From: Plumapathes pennacea
Lineage: Eukaryota; Cnidaria; Anthozoa; Antipatharia; Myriopathidae
Direction: 5' to 3'
DNA: 64,000 nt
Assembly (NCBI GenBank): GCA_964036295.1
Contig: OZ038465.1
Coordinates: forward strand, 248,001 to 312,000
Shown here: positions 1-12,655 of the stretch, piece by piece
Position numbering within the stretch: the first letter of the stretch is position 1
Layout of the letters: the number at the start of each line of letters is the position of its first letter
Made by a program: the position numbers and the translations under genes
The notes under the pieces: model-generated
Database searches by the model: none
Told to the model about the DNA's origin: nothing
What the model saw: the letters and a program-made list of their open reading frames with translations, nothing else

Positions 1-35
1 TTAACCGTTCCATTGTTATCTTTTTAACCTTTTAG

Positions 36-2235
36 GAACTGTATCTGCGTTAGTGAGTTGGACGAAACCTAAAGACGACAGAAATGCCGTTGTCACTGGA
101 TACCAGATTCTCATGAACAGTGAACCACGAGAAAAGCTGTTCGGCAGAAACTCGACCCAGGTTCAATTGCAGGTGAAGCTCGACAGTCGTTGTTAACGTG
201 CGTTGATATTGGGTATTTATTACACGTTGCTTACCACGTTAATGAAAGTTGACCCTTTTTGCCATCGATATCTAATTGGTAGTTTCGTGATTATTGGTCT
301 CAAAATATTCTGACAGAAAGTCGAGAAAAAAAAGTGCAGTCTGTGGAGATTGAGCGGGGCTATTCCAGTAAGCCTTCTCCTTTAAACGACTTTTAATTTT
401 ATTTGCAGGTACCGGCCAGTCAGTTTCAGCAGGTGATCACAGTGCAAACGTTAACGAAACACCCTGTAGGTCCCAGTTCTCCCTCGGACGCAGAAGTGCT
501 TGATGGATCAGATTTCTTACCTTCAACCTTCTTCTGTTATTTTGATGTTCATGTTCGTGGAGCGAGGTAACGTTGTTCTGTTGATAGATTGTCTATATTA
601 ATAAGGCAAATCGGCTATTATACCACTAGATCACTCATCTTTGTCTCTTAAATTTGCAGCTGGCCTGATCGTGGTTGTTGCAGCGTTCATGATACTGTTG
701 CACATGAAGCTTCACTTGGCGAGCACACCAAACCGCTTGCACATCGGGGACTGCTGACCACGAGAATACCGTGCCCAGTGGTTTCAGTTCTTGACCTGTT
801 CGACACGAATTGGAAACCCCTTACAACAGCCGTGCGTTCCTTCAAACCAACTGCACTGCTGTTTTGGACTAAGTGGTTAGAACCCCAGCCCTGCACTCTC
901 CAGTATTTGTGTTTTCCTTTTTTTATTATTTCTTCTTCCTTCTGGGTTGTTTATTCGTAATCACCTTTTTTTCTGAATAGTCTCCTATTACTTTGGTTCA
1001 CCAGGTGTCATTCGTCACAGAAACTTATGGATTTCTTCGTGGAATTCTGTGGGCGGTGCTCTGACGAGGTCTGTGTGCGTGTTTGTGTGTGTGTGTGTGT
1101 GTGTGTGGTTTTGTGACTTATTCTTTCGTTGGCCGTTTTGCTGACATACACGTACAGAGCTGGAAAAGTTCCCAAGGTCATGTTTCGTCTCAAAACAACC
1201 AGATCCATAGAGGAATTTTTCTCTTTTGCCTATTTACAGTTCTCTTTTGTTACGTGCTGTGTGAAAAGTCAGGAATCAGGAGCAGATCATTGTCAGTCCG
1301 TCATGGATTTTATCACCCAAAAGGACTGGGTCAGACATGGCAAACTTCTGCATTTGTGCGCCTGCCATTCTGATAGCCAGCGGGTCAAGCCGTTGCGACG
1401 TGGCGTGAGCATGGTCCCGGATGTAAGCCAGCTTTTCGGTTTAGTGGGCGTGCCCACTGTAGTAATCCTTGATCCGTCAGGTGAGACAAATTGAGTAAAC
1501 AGCAACACGAAACAATTTCTGGCGGAAGAACCCGTCGCCACATCCAATTGAAATTCTCGATCGCAGGTGAAAATTTAATTAAGCTACTTCGTAAAACTGA
1601 CTTATCTAATTCGAAAGAAATATTCTCGCGTGCATTTAAGTGTATACACATGCATGCACATAGCAAATGTACGCAATAGATGTACACAAACGTAACGCTT
1701 CATCTCTCTTGTAGGGCACATTGCATGGCGGGGACGTTGCTGCTCTACAGACTACAACACTTTCCATAGTATCATGTTACACGCTAGAGCCCAGTCTTTG
1801 GGTGAGCAATGCGCAGATGTAGCCTGTGGGCAATGCATTATGGACTGTTTTGAAGGCCGCCTAAAGCGTGTGAGTGAGTGCTCTTCAGACACTCGAACCT
1901 CGAGCAAGTTGTCACAGGGTACACTCACCCTACACACACAATTGCATGGAGGTAAACCAAGGGAAATTCATGTACCTTCAGGTAAGCGTTTGAAATGGTT
2001 AAACAGTCATTCAAGAAGCGGTGCCTCGGTGATTTTGCCCACAGGACATGGCACAGCGCAAGGCACAGGATTCTCACTTCCTGTAGGCGCTCCCTGTGCC
2101 GGATTAATAGGAAAAGCTACAAAATGTAAAGAGCCAGTAACAAAAAAGTCTACCAAGAATGTGTCTGCAGCGCGGGAACTAGTGACCAACAGGAAAACGA
2201 AGAAAATCTCCATCGATGACTTTGTGTTTCGGTAG
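36..2235 (+). CDS. FN3 plus thioredoxin-like domain protein, 5' end missing
   Basis: I join eight exons by phase-matched GT-AG junctions: 36-172, 409-566, 660-875, 1005-1068, 1240-1480, 1567-1629, 1715-1981 and 2045-2235 (444 codons plus stop). The first 100 or so residues look like a fibronectin III fold (LVSWTKP near the start, VTGYQILMN, then a final strand ending VQTLTKHP). A thioredoxin-like domain follows: FWTKWCHSSQ has a WCxxS in place of the usual WCxxC, and VGVPTVVILDPSG supplies the cis-proline segment. The WC codon is split by the 875/1005 junction, which supports the splicing. The C-terminal 150 residues are basic and unrecognised. The last intron (1982-2044, 63 nt) is in frame and could be retained. 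With only one active-site Cys the domain probably lacks ordinary dithiol exchange. Upstream exons lie outside the window, so start and targeting are unknown. The domains are convincing; the family is not recognised. Confidence 0.75.
1081..1109. repeat. GT microsatellite
   Basis: A run of GT dinucleotides in the intron after the WCxxS exon (1005-1068) of the FN3/thioredoxin gene. It starts within 15 nt of the splice donor. Confidence 0.9.
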
Positions 2236-2340
2236 TGGTGCGCGCGCATAGAGTGGCAAAGTTCTCAAGAAGTAAGCCAAGGCAAATCGTAGCGAAGCTT
2301 CAAAGTTTCTAGGATGAAATGGTAAATCTCTGCTCTGCAG

Positions 2341-2460
2341 GAAACATGAAAGATACTCGCTTGCAAGCGGAGCAGCAAGAACGCTCGGCCGGAGTTTTGG
2401 TATTACTAGAACTTGATTATCAAGGAAAATCGCTCAATAGAATACAGCTCCGTCATCTGG
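2341..2460 (+). other. Possible extra exon downstream of FN3/thioredoxin gene
   Basis: The segment starts after a good acceptor (CTCTGCAG) and ends at CATCTG/GTAAAC, a plausible donor. One frame is open throughout (LVLLELDYQGKSLN inside it). I could not connect it in phase to the preceding gene, whose frame stops at 2233-2235. It could be an exon of an alternative transcript, the start of another gene, or chance. Confidence 0.25.
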
Positions 2461-3889
2461 TAAACTGTATCTACAAACTGTAAACTTGTATCTATATTAC
2501 CTATGTTTAGTTATTATATTGCTATACACACCTGTCCAGCTAATTGCCGTTTCCTGTGTTATCATGCAATCTGATTGGCTGAGAGCAAGCAAGTTAATCG
2601 TTAATTTGTATTTATTGCAATTTAAAATCGCGGCTTTATCCGACGAGACTGAGTTATTTCTCAACCGTGACAAAAGTTCGCGCGCTCAATGAGGGAATTT
2701 TGAGTCCCAACGATCTTTTCATAGTCAAATGCTAAGCAATTAATTATGAGTTGCTCATACCATTCTCGGGATGTGTTAAATTTGTATAGGCAATTTTGTA
2801 AACAGCGCAACGTTTGTAGTATTTGATGGTGACGATTATTCGAAACCAGGCCTTGAAAGATGGTGGAGATAGCCTGAGAACAAGAATGCGATACATAAAC
2901 AGATAGTGAGAGGCGCCCAGTCATGCGCGGTAAATCTCGGCCAAGTTGCGTTGCTTTTACCCAGGCCACCTGCTGGAATGAAGAGAACAGAGTAAAATAA
3001 TGTTAGAGGAATGCTACCGAGGATAAAGTACACTTATTGAAATTTGCAAGGAAACCCATGGAAGGTTTCCTTGTGCATACGCCGTGCCCCAGAAACTCAA
3101 CACCTAAGCCTTTAAATTACTCTATAATTATACTTCACTCGTTCTCCGCCATCATTGCGACAATGTAGCTTCAATTTGTACATATTTTGACAATTAATCA
3201 ATCGATATCTATTTGTACTTCAAGTACATTACACACAGCAAGACTAATAAGTAACAAAAATGTGAAGTAACAAGGCACCCGAAATAACTATAAGGAGCTA
3301 ATCTAAGCGGGTGTCCATTATGATGTTTAATATTGCGGAGTAAGGAAAGTAGGCATCCACATATAAGTTACATGTATAGACAAGCAGAGCTGTATCTGAA
3401 CAAGAACACGAACACAATTAAGCAGAAATAAATAATAACAAAAAACAGAATACCAATAAACAAAACACTGTCCAGGAGGTTATTCAAGTGTTCAGTAGAG
3501 GCTGAGTTCACGCCTGAAGCAGCGAAAGCTTAAATTTGTCAGTGAATCTTTTAAGTCATTTCAGATTTTAGGGCCAAAATAACAGTTTGGCTGTGATCGG
3601 CTGCGTCTTGCGATCAAAGATTGCTTCAAGTTGCTCTGGTGTAATAGACATGGTGTAACCCACATGCAGTGTCAGGAAGTCCAATATATCGTCAGATATA
3701 TCGGAGCCATGGATGAAGCGGCCATCTTTCACTGCTACCGCTGACCTTCCATGTACCAGAATTTCTTGCTCCCTAAACGGAGTCTTTGTCAACATTCTGC
3801 TACGCTTAATGTTTTCTTTGGCACGGGATAAATTGCCAAACTCCGCAGTCAAGACTTTCACTGTTTTGTATGACTGTTTTCTCACTAAC
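2461..3889. other. No gene recognised
   Basis: AT-rich sequence. An open frame on the minus strand (3966 down to 3568) overlaps the ZP exon in another frame, matches nothing I know, and is not called. Confidence 0.5.
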
Positions 3890-4279
3890 CTTTTGATTGT
3901 GTTATGTTTTTGTGCACTCTTTGTGCTGATGCAAGCCTCAGCCGGTACTCCCGTTGATACTTGCAAGTAAACGGATAATAAAACTCCGGGGCAAAGGAGA
4001 CTCTCCGCTGCATTGATTGGTTGGCAGCGGAGTTCACGACTACGTTGGAGTAAACAAGAAACTGAGCAACACTCGACTGCATGGTGCCACAGCCATGCAA
4101 GGGTACCTCAAATGTCACATGACTACCTTTGATGACGTGCGGTCCACAGGAAGAATGACGCAAATGAAGCGAGGACTGTTGGACTGTGGGTAGCGCCTGC
4201 AGGTCAATGTCCAGCATCATGTGGTCAGACCAGCAGTTTAACTGCACGTCTTTACTGCGCAAACTCAGTCCAGTAGCAG
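3890..4279 (-). CDS. Zona pellucida (ZP-N) domain exon, isolated
   Basis: The exon reads from an acceptor (TTTTTCACAG) ending at 4280 to a donor (AAAAG/GTTAGT) at 3889. The translation has the ZP-N signature: LNCWSDHMML near its start, SSCGP in the middle, PLHGCGTMQ, then LVYSNVVVN and a final PFTCKYQRE. The conserved cysteines and the CGT and YSN motifs are all present and in order. ZP-N domains polymerise extracellular matrix and gamete-coat proteins and normally precede a ZP-C domain and a membrane anchor. I found neither a signal-peptide exon at higher coordinates nor a ZP-C exon at lower ones. If the donor is not used the frame stops eight codons after the final KYQRE region's basic tail. 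It is either one exon of a dispersed gene or a relic. Confidence 0.7.
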
Positions 4280-7200
4280 CTGTGAAAAACAATGGCCATA
4301 TCTTTCTGATAACCACCTCATAGCACAGAAGTCTAATCCATACTATCAGTACATTAACTTCTAATTCTCTCTCTCTTTGACAAGTTGGAATGGTTGAAAA
4401 CATTCTAGTTATGAATAGACGCCGGTAAACAAAAGAGAGGTGCGAGAGGACGTTTGCCGGCAAATGTATCAAACAATCAGCATGTGGTTGAGCAGGTGCA
4501 GCAGATATGACAGCGTGGCGCCCCGAGGCGCTGCTCACCCGTCACGCCACAACTCCCTTGGTTGGTCTGAATAAAATTCACTAGAAAGTTACAATCTCTC
4601 CCACGGCTCAATCGTTGTCAGGTCAATTCAGTTTTCTGGAGACTCTGAAGGATTGACACGCAATATTTTATCAGGTTTCCAGTAATATTGGTTTCCCTGT
4701 TATAATTTCAAATCAGGACCCTTCACATCCTTTACCTCGAAACGTAAATTGGATGAGTTCGCTTTTGTAAGCTGTTTATAAAGCCGGAACGCTCAGATCG
4801 CGAGTTCTTCGCACGTGGTCAACATGGCCATTAATTGAAAGACGTAACGTCCCAAACATTTTGACTCAGTGTCCACCTATTGAGTTTTCTTTTTCGAGTT
4901 TCATGACATATACGGCACGTGCAGCTCTGCGCTATAAGTTGTGTTCTGATATAATTATTTAAATATTTGGTAACCTTTCTGCAGAACTGAGCATACAAAA
5001 CGCAACTTACTTGTTGGTTCGGTGCACTTGACTGCACTGACTAGGAATATCCATAAAATACATTGAACAGGTAGTCTTTCCATAGCTTCTCGTTGGCATT
5101 CAATTCTCGATGGCAGCCATTATTTACATCAACAGCGGGACATATTCCCCTTAAAACGATGGGTCCAGAAAGAGCTTAAACCTCGAACACATTGGTTGAG
5201 TTATCCATAATTTCTAAGCAAACAAAGAAGTTGTTTTAAGTAATTATCATTTTATGATTGTTTAGAAGCTAATAAAATATTCGAGCGCCAAGTCAGCATG
5301 TAGTCACGTGCTCCAGTTACAGATAAACGCAGAACAGCTTGCTCGTTTTTTCCGTTGACTAAAATTTATTGTGGCGCGCCAGAGTTTTCGAAAATTTCCG
5401 TTTCCCCTTTCACTACAACAGGAAAATCCCGCCCACTCTGGAGAGCGTTTTTAAAAAGTTGCGTTTTCGTGACCGAAAATGCCGGCATAGTGTGGACGGA
5501 AAACCTAAACGGAACAAAATGGTTTTTTGAAACGAAAAAGAACTGGTGTGGACGGGGCCTTGGAATGCAATGCTCTATAAAATAACAAGATTATATCTGG
5601 TACTATACACTGCAGAATACCCTACCACATCGAATGCTTGGTTCCCGCTTAAAAAGGTATCGTTTTCAAGCGTTTTACGCAGCAGTCGATTTTGTGTCTT
5701 TGGTCTGGGATATGATTAGAGCAGTAGATTTTGCTTGTTTTGGAGTTAGTCTGAAAAAAATGGTATAAATGTTGGTATGCAGGCCTGAAGGGGGGGAAAC
5801 TTTGGGGATACGGGTCTGAAATAGGGTCGAAAAGTCGCATATTTTGGTCTGAAATAGGGCAAGAGTTTCAGGACGGCGGCACACTAGATACCATTCAAAA
5901 TTATGAGCAATACTTCCGGGTAGTAGAATGTGCTGATACATGCATGGCTGACTTAAATAAAGCGGGCACTTTAGCATACTTGTTTATGCCAAAATTAACC
6001 CTTCGACTGCAAAAGGCAAGTTTTGACGTAGCTTAGAGCACTATTGACTCCTGGACTGTCAAATGCAGCCTACATGTGTGACTCACTCAAACAAAAGATC
6101 ACATTGTATACTTTATAGCAGTACTTACATTGCTGAGGAGTGTACTTCTGGTTATTCTCATTTTACAGATTTTAGGTATAATTATGAACAACTGAGGGAC
6201 TGTACTTTTTAGAGAGTTCGTGGATTTGAATAGGAAAAACCGCTGAACAGTTACTAGTGAAACTCTATCCTAAACAGTCCCTTGTTGTTTATAGCTAGTC
6301 GACGTAAACCGCGGTATTCGACTCAATCTTAGTACGTCCGGTATTCGAGTTTTTTAAATAACTATGATACTACGCGCGTTCTGATTGGCTAGAAAACCGT
6401 GTTAGATGAGAGTATATTACACGCTGACGTGATATGTGATGTATTTTATTGACTAATTATTTTATAAAAGAACTATATAGCGCGTTCCTGTGTAACATAG
6501 CTTCATCTAAACACGCGGGAAGTTGGAAGAACCCGAGAGCAGCGTAGGGAAACCACGAGGCCAAATATTGCCGAATTGAATGCCCTTCATGGCCATTTTA
6601 GTACAAGTTTTTTCCGGCTCTGTTTTCTGCGTTTCCGAGTCGCTCGTCAATACTAATTCTTTTTCATTTGAAAACGCATAGGTCTACACTTTAAGAACCG
6701 TTTTTCATTTTAGTATGAACGCATAAATCAAACGTCACACGTGACTGTCGCGTGTCATCGGAGTCAGCGGTCACATATGAACGGATAAGCTTGAACAAAT
6801 TTTACGTGAAATTTTCTGCAGTTTAGCGTAACTTCAGGACTGGCCAACCAGTCCAGAAATGAACCCTACTAAGAAAGAGTCGCGCAGTTTCAGCTGGTGT
6901 GGTATGGCTCTATCCTGTGTTATTTTTAAATAATTAATCGTTACCTCCGTATTGGGGATGACATCGAACAATATGTTATTTTGGCCTCATTATACCGAAA
7001 GTCATTCAGTTAGATCTCTGAAAATCTCATAAAGCCTGTTGTGGATTACTTAACAACAGAAATGGTAGACATTGTGATATATTTTGGCTGGTTGTTTAGA
7101 AACTGCTGTTGTCCATCACCCGCTCTATGAAGGGATAGGAAACATGTCAGATCACATAAATTAACCTTTTTTTTATTAATTCACATCTAACATCTCTACT

Positions 7201-10200
7201 TTCAGCAACGGTAAGTACGTAAGCAAATGGGACGGCGTTTCATGTTTACCCCGGGCCGTCTACCAACGAGCCCCAAGAGATCATTTAATATACATTTAGA
7301 GTGGTGCGGCTTACAAGTTATTGAGTCCCCTCCATGTGTTTAATTCCATGTTTCCGGCAAGGAAACTTTTACGCACGCGCACCTGTCTTTAAACAAACGT
7401 TCAAGTAAACGAGGCGACTTATTTAAAAATGGATGGCCAGTATTAATTACTAAAGAATATCATATGCAGCAAACAACATTTATCAGTCAGTAAATTTTGC
7501 CAGTTGAGATAGATAAAATGAGCTGGGTGGAACGAACTGGACCGCATTGTTGGACGGCGGAAATGGCCGACATCTGCAGACTAAATCACTTTCTGCTGAA
7601 ATGTTTAACTGTCATTATGCGGCGGCATCAGAATACAGACTCCGTTGATTTAAATAATTGAAGACTGAGGGTTTTTGTGGTCAACCATGAATCATGTGCC
7701 CTCGACCGCATGCTTCATGCTTTGCTAAACTAACTTACACATTGCTTTGATCAAACGAAGATTCCAGTTACTTTCAGGAAATAACTTCTCACTGTAAATC
7801 ACCTCCATGGACCTATAAAATATTTTCACATTTAATACAACAGTGGCGTTACGCTTTGGTATTGTGTGACCGCGCAAGGATTGCTGGTCTAGCTGCAGTC
7901 GGGTTTTTGTTCCGTCAGTCACTTGTACAGAATTGGTCCGTCGCGCTCATGTTGAGAATATTTTTCCCACGGATCCGTTATTCGAATCTCCATGCACAGT
8001 TGTGAGACGCCTACACGACAAGACCTGAGGTAAGTCACCTGAATACTGATCTACAAAACCAGAACGTTGTAAAGTACTTTTGATCTAAAATAGAAATGTC
8101 TACAGCATTTATAAAGAACGGTTTACTTGTAATATCAAGAAAAACCGACAATATCCAGTAATGCCACAGTTCCCTCCGATTAAAAGAATTAAAACGCTCG
8201 TATTCGCTTTAAGTTCGAGCAAGCAACCGTAACTGAACGGAAAAGCAAGTTGTCGGCCATATTTTTAGGAGTGGTACTTGCTCAGCCACATTGCTACTAC
8301 CTATTTATCGACTGCAAGACCACATTGGTAATGCTGGACGGCTTTGTATATTCCAAAATGTATTTAGATATGCGGGATCACTTCATTTCTCCCGGCGTTG
8401 ATATCTACATTAAGACTTTATTAACAAACTGCTGAACTGTTATCGGTCCACATCACTGAAAACTTTCATTTCTTTCATCCACGGTTTCGTTTTATCATCT
8501 TGCCAAACTTTCATTTTCAACTGCTGAGAACGGAGGCGCGCTAGCCCGGCAAACTTATTTCCCAGGACTGTTTTCATTATGAATTAATTAAGAGGGGACA
8601 GATGCGATTCTCTTGCAGAACTTTCTGAGAGACTATTGGTCCATTTTTGACAGGTACTCATCAGCTTTGCTGCCGGTTTTGACCGTATTGTGTAAGCGAA
8701 CAAGGGCAGCTACGTGATGTTTTATTTGACAACATTCACGGAGCTAAAATAACCTCCAATCAAAGGGCGAGAATTTGTCGCCTAATTACAATTATTCATC
8801 ATATCTTTTTTTTTCACAATATTGTTTTTGAAGAAGCTCTAGAAAGCAACGAACGAGCGTTTGACACCTGCTCTTCTGAAATTCATAATTTCTTTAGAAC
8901 TGTTCCTCGACAAATACGTTTCATTTTGCCTTCGACTTTTTGTGAACATTTTCAGAGTGTAAAGCAAGCTGTATGACTGTAGATGAGTAAAACACGAAAA
9001 TAATTCCCTGATTTTTGTATTATTTTAGATGTATTTTTTGTCCAGCAAAATTTAGTTTGCTCATGCACGCGTCATGTTTTTCTGTCCTATTAACGACGAC
9101 TCGGACAATATGCGGCGCAAAAATTCCGGGTTAAACCCCTTGTCTGGCAATGGAACTTAGTGATAGTAGAATGATCCATGCGTGAAATAAGGAACCTCGA
9201 AGCCAGTCGGTATATCAATGAGATCAGCAAAATTGTGCTTATTCAATTGTCACAACTCGAGCTCATGGCGGTCCGCTTTTCGGGCTGATTTCAAGAGACC
9301 TTATGAATTTGCTAGCATACATTTGTTTGATAAAACAGAGGCAATGTTTCAGATACTAGTCGCAGATGAATTCTCCAACTCAAATCCAAATGAAAGTAAA
9401 AACAAAACTGCAAATCATTATTCAAATTCTAACATGCATGGCCTTGTAGCACTTTGTGATATTGTGGTACTTTACAGCTCGTCTCGATTCTCTATATAGT
9501 TTCCACATTTCCTTGCATTTTCCCGCCAAAGGTTGTGCTTTATTATAGTTTTTTCTTGTGTGACGTGGGGTTCCACTATATTGTGTAGGCGGGTATGTGA
9601 GCAATATTTTGGAGATTTTCCTGGGGTATTTTTTGGCATTTTTAGTACGCATGGCCGGTCGAGCAAGTACAACAGTTGACATGCACGAGGGCAGTTTAAC
9701 GCCTCCATTCAAATTAGTAAGAACATTTTGCTAACTCCGTCTATCGAAACTGATGTTCTCAAAAGCTCTATGATTTTCTCGGACGAACCTTTGAGGGGCA
9801 CGTTGATCTATAAATCGCCTGACCACAAAACAAACATGGCAAGGTTTTGCCTGAGAGATATTTATTGCCGATCTCAGCAAAGCTGGATCGCTGATTGTCT
9901 ACACGAGGACGGAATCAAATGGTTTGTGACGAACTACTGATTGACAGGAATGATCAGCGATGGGAGTTCTGTAATATTCAAAGCGCACTACGGTTGGATA
10001 CCTTCTGCGATGGAAAGCCACAGCTATCACCGTTCAATTCAATGTAAATCAAAATTTGAAGCTTGCTTTTGATTTGCTGTGATGTGGTTAAGATTTCGTA
10101 CCTGCAAATCTCCAATCGACTGCCTATATGCGCTGTGAAGAAAGGAGCAATACTGCATCTATCAATTCGATTCACGAAGGACTTTCAGATGATGGAGCTG

Positions 10201-12383
10201 GTAAAACATGGAATTAAACACTTCAAGTTGCATATTTTGTTTTAGTACTTGCCGCGAGTCTTTATTTTATTTATCATAGGTCAGGGACAGCACAGGTTTA
10301 ACTGTCCATTCTTCACAGTTGTACTTGGGTCAATAGCCTTGCAACAGAATATGGTATAGTCAGTTTACAGCACTGGCCATGTCATTCATGTTTGGTTATT
10401 CTTGTCACGTTCAGTCATGAATAAGTCAGCCTATTTTATTTTAGAACGTCAAAAATCTGTTGTCTTCGCTGTATTTCCTCTTCGATGGAAACTTGGTGTT
10501 TTAGGCTCATGATCTTGTGTTTTACCCGGAAAGAAGTAGCACTGGCACGCACCATATCGCAAGGACGTGACACGGGCTAAACACAATGCAGCTACAATAC
10601 TTTGACTTAGATTAAGCTTTCGCTATCAACACGTTTTCCTTGACAAAATTTCTTAAAACTTTTCATATACGGTCCTCACAGCAATTAAGACATTGTCGCT
10701 ACATCCACTAGTTCTAACCAATTTACTATACATGCGGAAACTCCAGTACTGCATAATGTTGCTAAACAGTGCACTGGAGACGCCATCTTGAATATCCATG
10801 TTAGATCTCCAGTCTTGATATAACGAGAAATCCAAAAGCTCTTTCTCTATTAACGCTTTAAACGCGAAAGGGAAACATGTTATGTATAATAATAAGTTTC
10901 ATCGGGGAGACATCTCGAATAATTTCTCAGTGTGTTGAAGCATCGTTCACTTTACACTCATGGAGGCATTGTGTACATGTCGTTCTTCAGTGGGACGGTC
11001 TTTATCTCAGTTCAGACATGGTCCCATGATTTTCAATTCTACAGCGCCATTGAAAAGAATAATGTTGAAAACTCAATTGGATGGCTTCAGTAGTTTGTTG
11101 TTCAGGCATCATTTTGTGAAATTCATTCACCCCATGTTACGAATCAGTATAATGAAATGCAACTGTGCTACACCGAGTGTCGAAGTAGTTGGCATGTCTA
11201 CTTTAAATTCAACTTTACTCTTCTCAAACGTGGTCGTCACAGTATTCGTGCCACACTTAGTACATTCAAGATAGTAGTTATACGTACCTGTGTTTTGAAA
11301 ATTCATCATACAATGTACGAAGTTCAGCGTCCTAACGAAACCAACTCGTGTGCAGTTGAATCATGCAGGTCTAACAACATACACAATATAACAACATTCA
11401 CAGTTATTTGGAAATACTGCATGCCCGCGTTTAAGTTTGAGAATAACAAGTAGAGGTTTCTTGAACGGAAGGCTTCCGGTTGTCGCTATCCTTGGAGGCT
11501 AAACGAGCATCCGTTGACAAGAACGTACCTGTCTGCACGATAAAAAAGACCACAAGTCAAGTTAGCAAGATTTTCCAAATATTCCGACTGAAGCGTTCAT
11601 CTGAGGCTGAAACACCAGCCTTTACTTTGTACCTTATTATACCAGAGTATGTAAAAATGGATATTTTCCTTTAGTGTGAGAATAAGCCGAGAAACACACA
11701 AGGTACTAGCTACTACAGTTTGTACATAAAAGGTCTTCCCTTCCACCGGCAGTCTACACTAATTCTTTTATTTACAAGGCTTGTTGTGTCTCATGTACGC
11801 GATAAGAGGACCAGATTCTCCATGCAACTCATTTATTTGCTCAGAATTTCGCAGCAGTAAAATCCAGAAATAGAATTATGCGTACCAAAACAAGTTTTTC
11901 AACGCAAAAACGAAATATACAATGAATCCAAGCGAAGCATATTTTAGTTATGGTTTTGTACATTATGTAGCGGGCCTATATCATCGAGAGCTACAGTCAC
12001 AAAAAAGCATTTTGTGTTACAGTTTTATCCCTGGAGTTCCTTCGCTTGAAATGTCAGCGATTTATATACAGATACACATTTCTGTATAAAGAAGAAAGTA
12101 AAATAAAGATGCGTCATGCCAGTTGACGGCCCATCGGTTGAGGGTGTTGCCATGTTTTACACTGTTGTATTCAGATGTTGCTTGCTTCCCAAATGTCCAT
12201 TTTAAAGCATAGGGATTTGTAAAACTCGAACACGAAAGTAAAAGGTATTATTTTTCCTCTCAAAATACCTTTTTTAGTTTCAACAGCAGTGTTCACTTTC
12301 ATGCCACTCGAGGTTGCATGCATGCACCGCAACTTTCGATCCCTTTCGCTGAAACGCGTGGCGTTCAACATTGCAGTGTTCGA
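4280..12383. other. Gene-poor stretch, no gene supported
   Basis: Eight kilobases of AT-rich sequence with only short open frames and no recognisable domain. Near 5.5 kb a GTGTGGACGG motif occurs twice about 50 nt apart, as in a small interspersed repeat. An exact CTGATTGGCT block (inverted CCAAT box) near 6.37 kb also occurs near 2.57 kb. Undetected short exons or noncoding RNAs cannot be excluded. Confidence 0.5.
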
Positions 12384-12614
12384 CTAAATAAGCACTCGTA
12401 ACGCTATACAGAATGCTATGATACACAAACTCTTCACGGTTAGAGAAACTTCGTCTTTTCGCTTCATTGACTGCTGACTGAGTTCAAGTTTGTCACCAAT
12501 TTCCGCAAGTCTTTCCGCCACCTCGGAGACGAGTAGGTGATTGTTAGACTGCTCGGGGTATGACATTCCCGCTGAATGGAGGTTGTATCCTTCTATCGTG
12601 TTTTCAGGGCACAT
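12384..12614 (-). CDS. BH3-only-like tail-anchored protein (76 aa)
   Basis: A 76-residue single-exon ORF starting at ATG 12614, with an in-frame TGA 21 nt upstream of the start. Residues 32-44 (VAERLAEIGDKLE) fit the BH3 pattern hydrophobic-x3-Leu-x2-hydrophobic-Gly-Asp-x-hydrophobic, with V32, L36, I39, G40-D41 and L43 in register. A basic KRK segment (51-53) follows, then a hydrophobic C-terminus (about 59-76, LCIIAFCIALRVLI) that looks like a mitochondrial or ER tail anchor. This layout (short N-terminus, BH3 helix, C-terminal anchor) is that of BH3-only activators of BCL-2 family apoptosis such as Harakiri. A TATAAAA box lies about 35 nt upstream of the ATG. BH3 motifs are short, so chance cannot be ruled out, but motif plus anchor plus upstream stop make a real gene likely. 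Confidence 0.65.
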   Translation of the reverse strand: MCPENTIEGYNLHSAGMSYPEQSNNHLLVSEVAERLAEIGDKLELSQQSMKRKDEVSLTVKSLCIIAFCIALRVLI

Positions 12615-12648
12615 GATGTGACGAATGAATTCTCAAAACGATACAGCG

Positions 12649-12655
12649 TTTTATA
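12649..12655 (-). promoter_or_regulatory. TATA box upstream of BH3-like ORF
   Basis: TATAAAA on the minus strand, ending 34 nt before the ATG at 12614. At the usual 25-30 nt spacing, transcription would start just upstream of the start codon and give a very short 5' UTR. Positional inference only. Confidence 0.35.

Noticed and set aside
3568..3966. 132-codon minus-strand frame overlapping the ZP exon
   Set aside because: It overlaps the ZP-N reading frame out of phase and resembles no ZP-C or other domain. A frameshifted continuation of the ZP gene was considered, but the sequence does not look like ZP.
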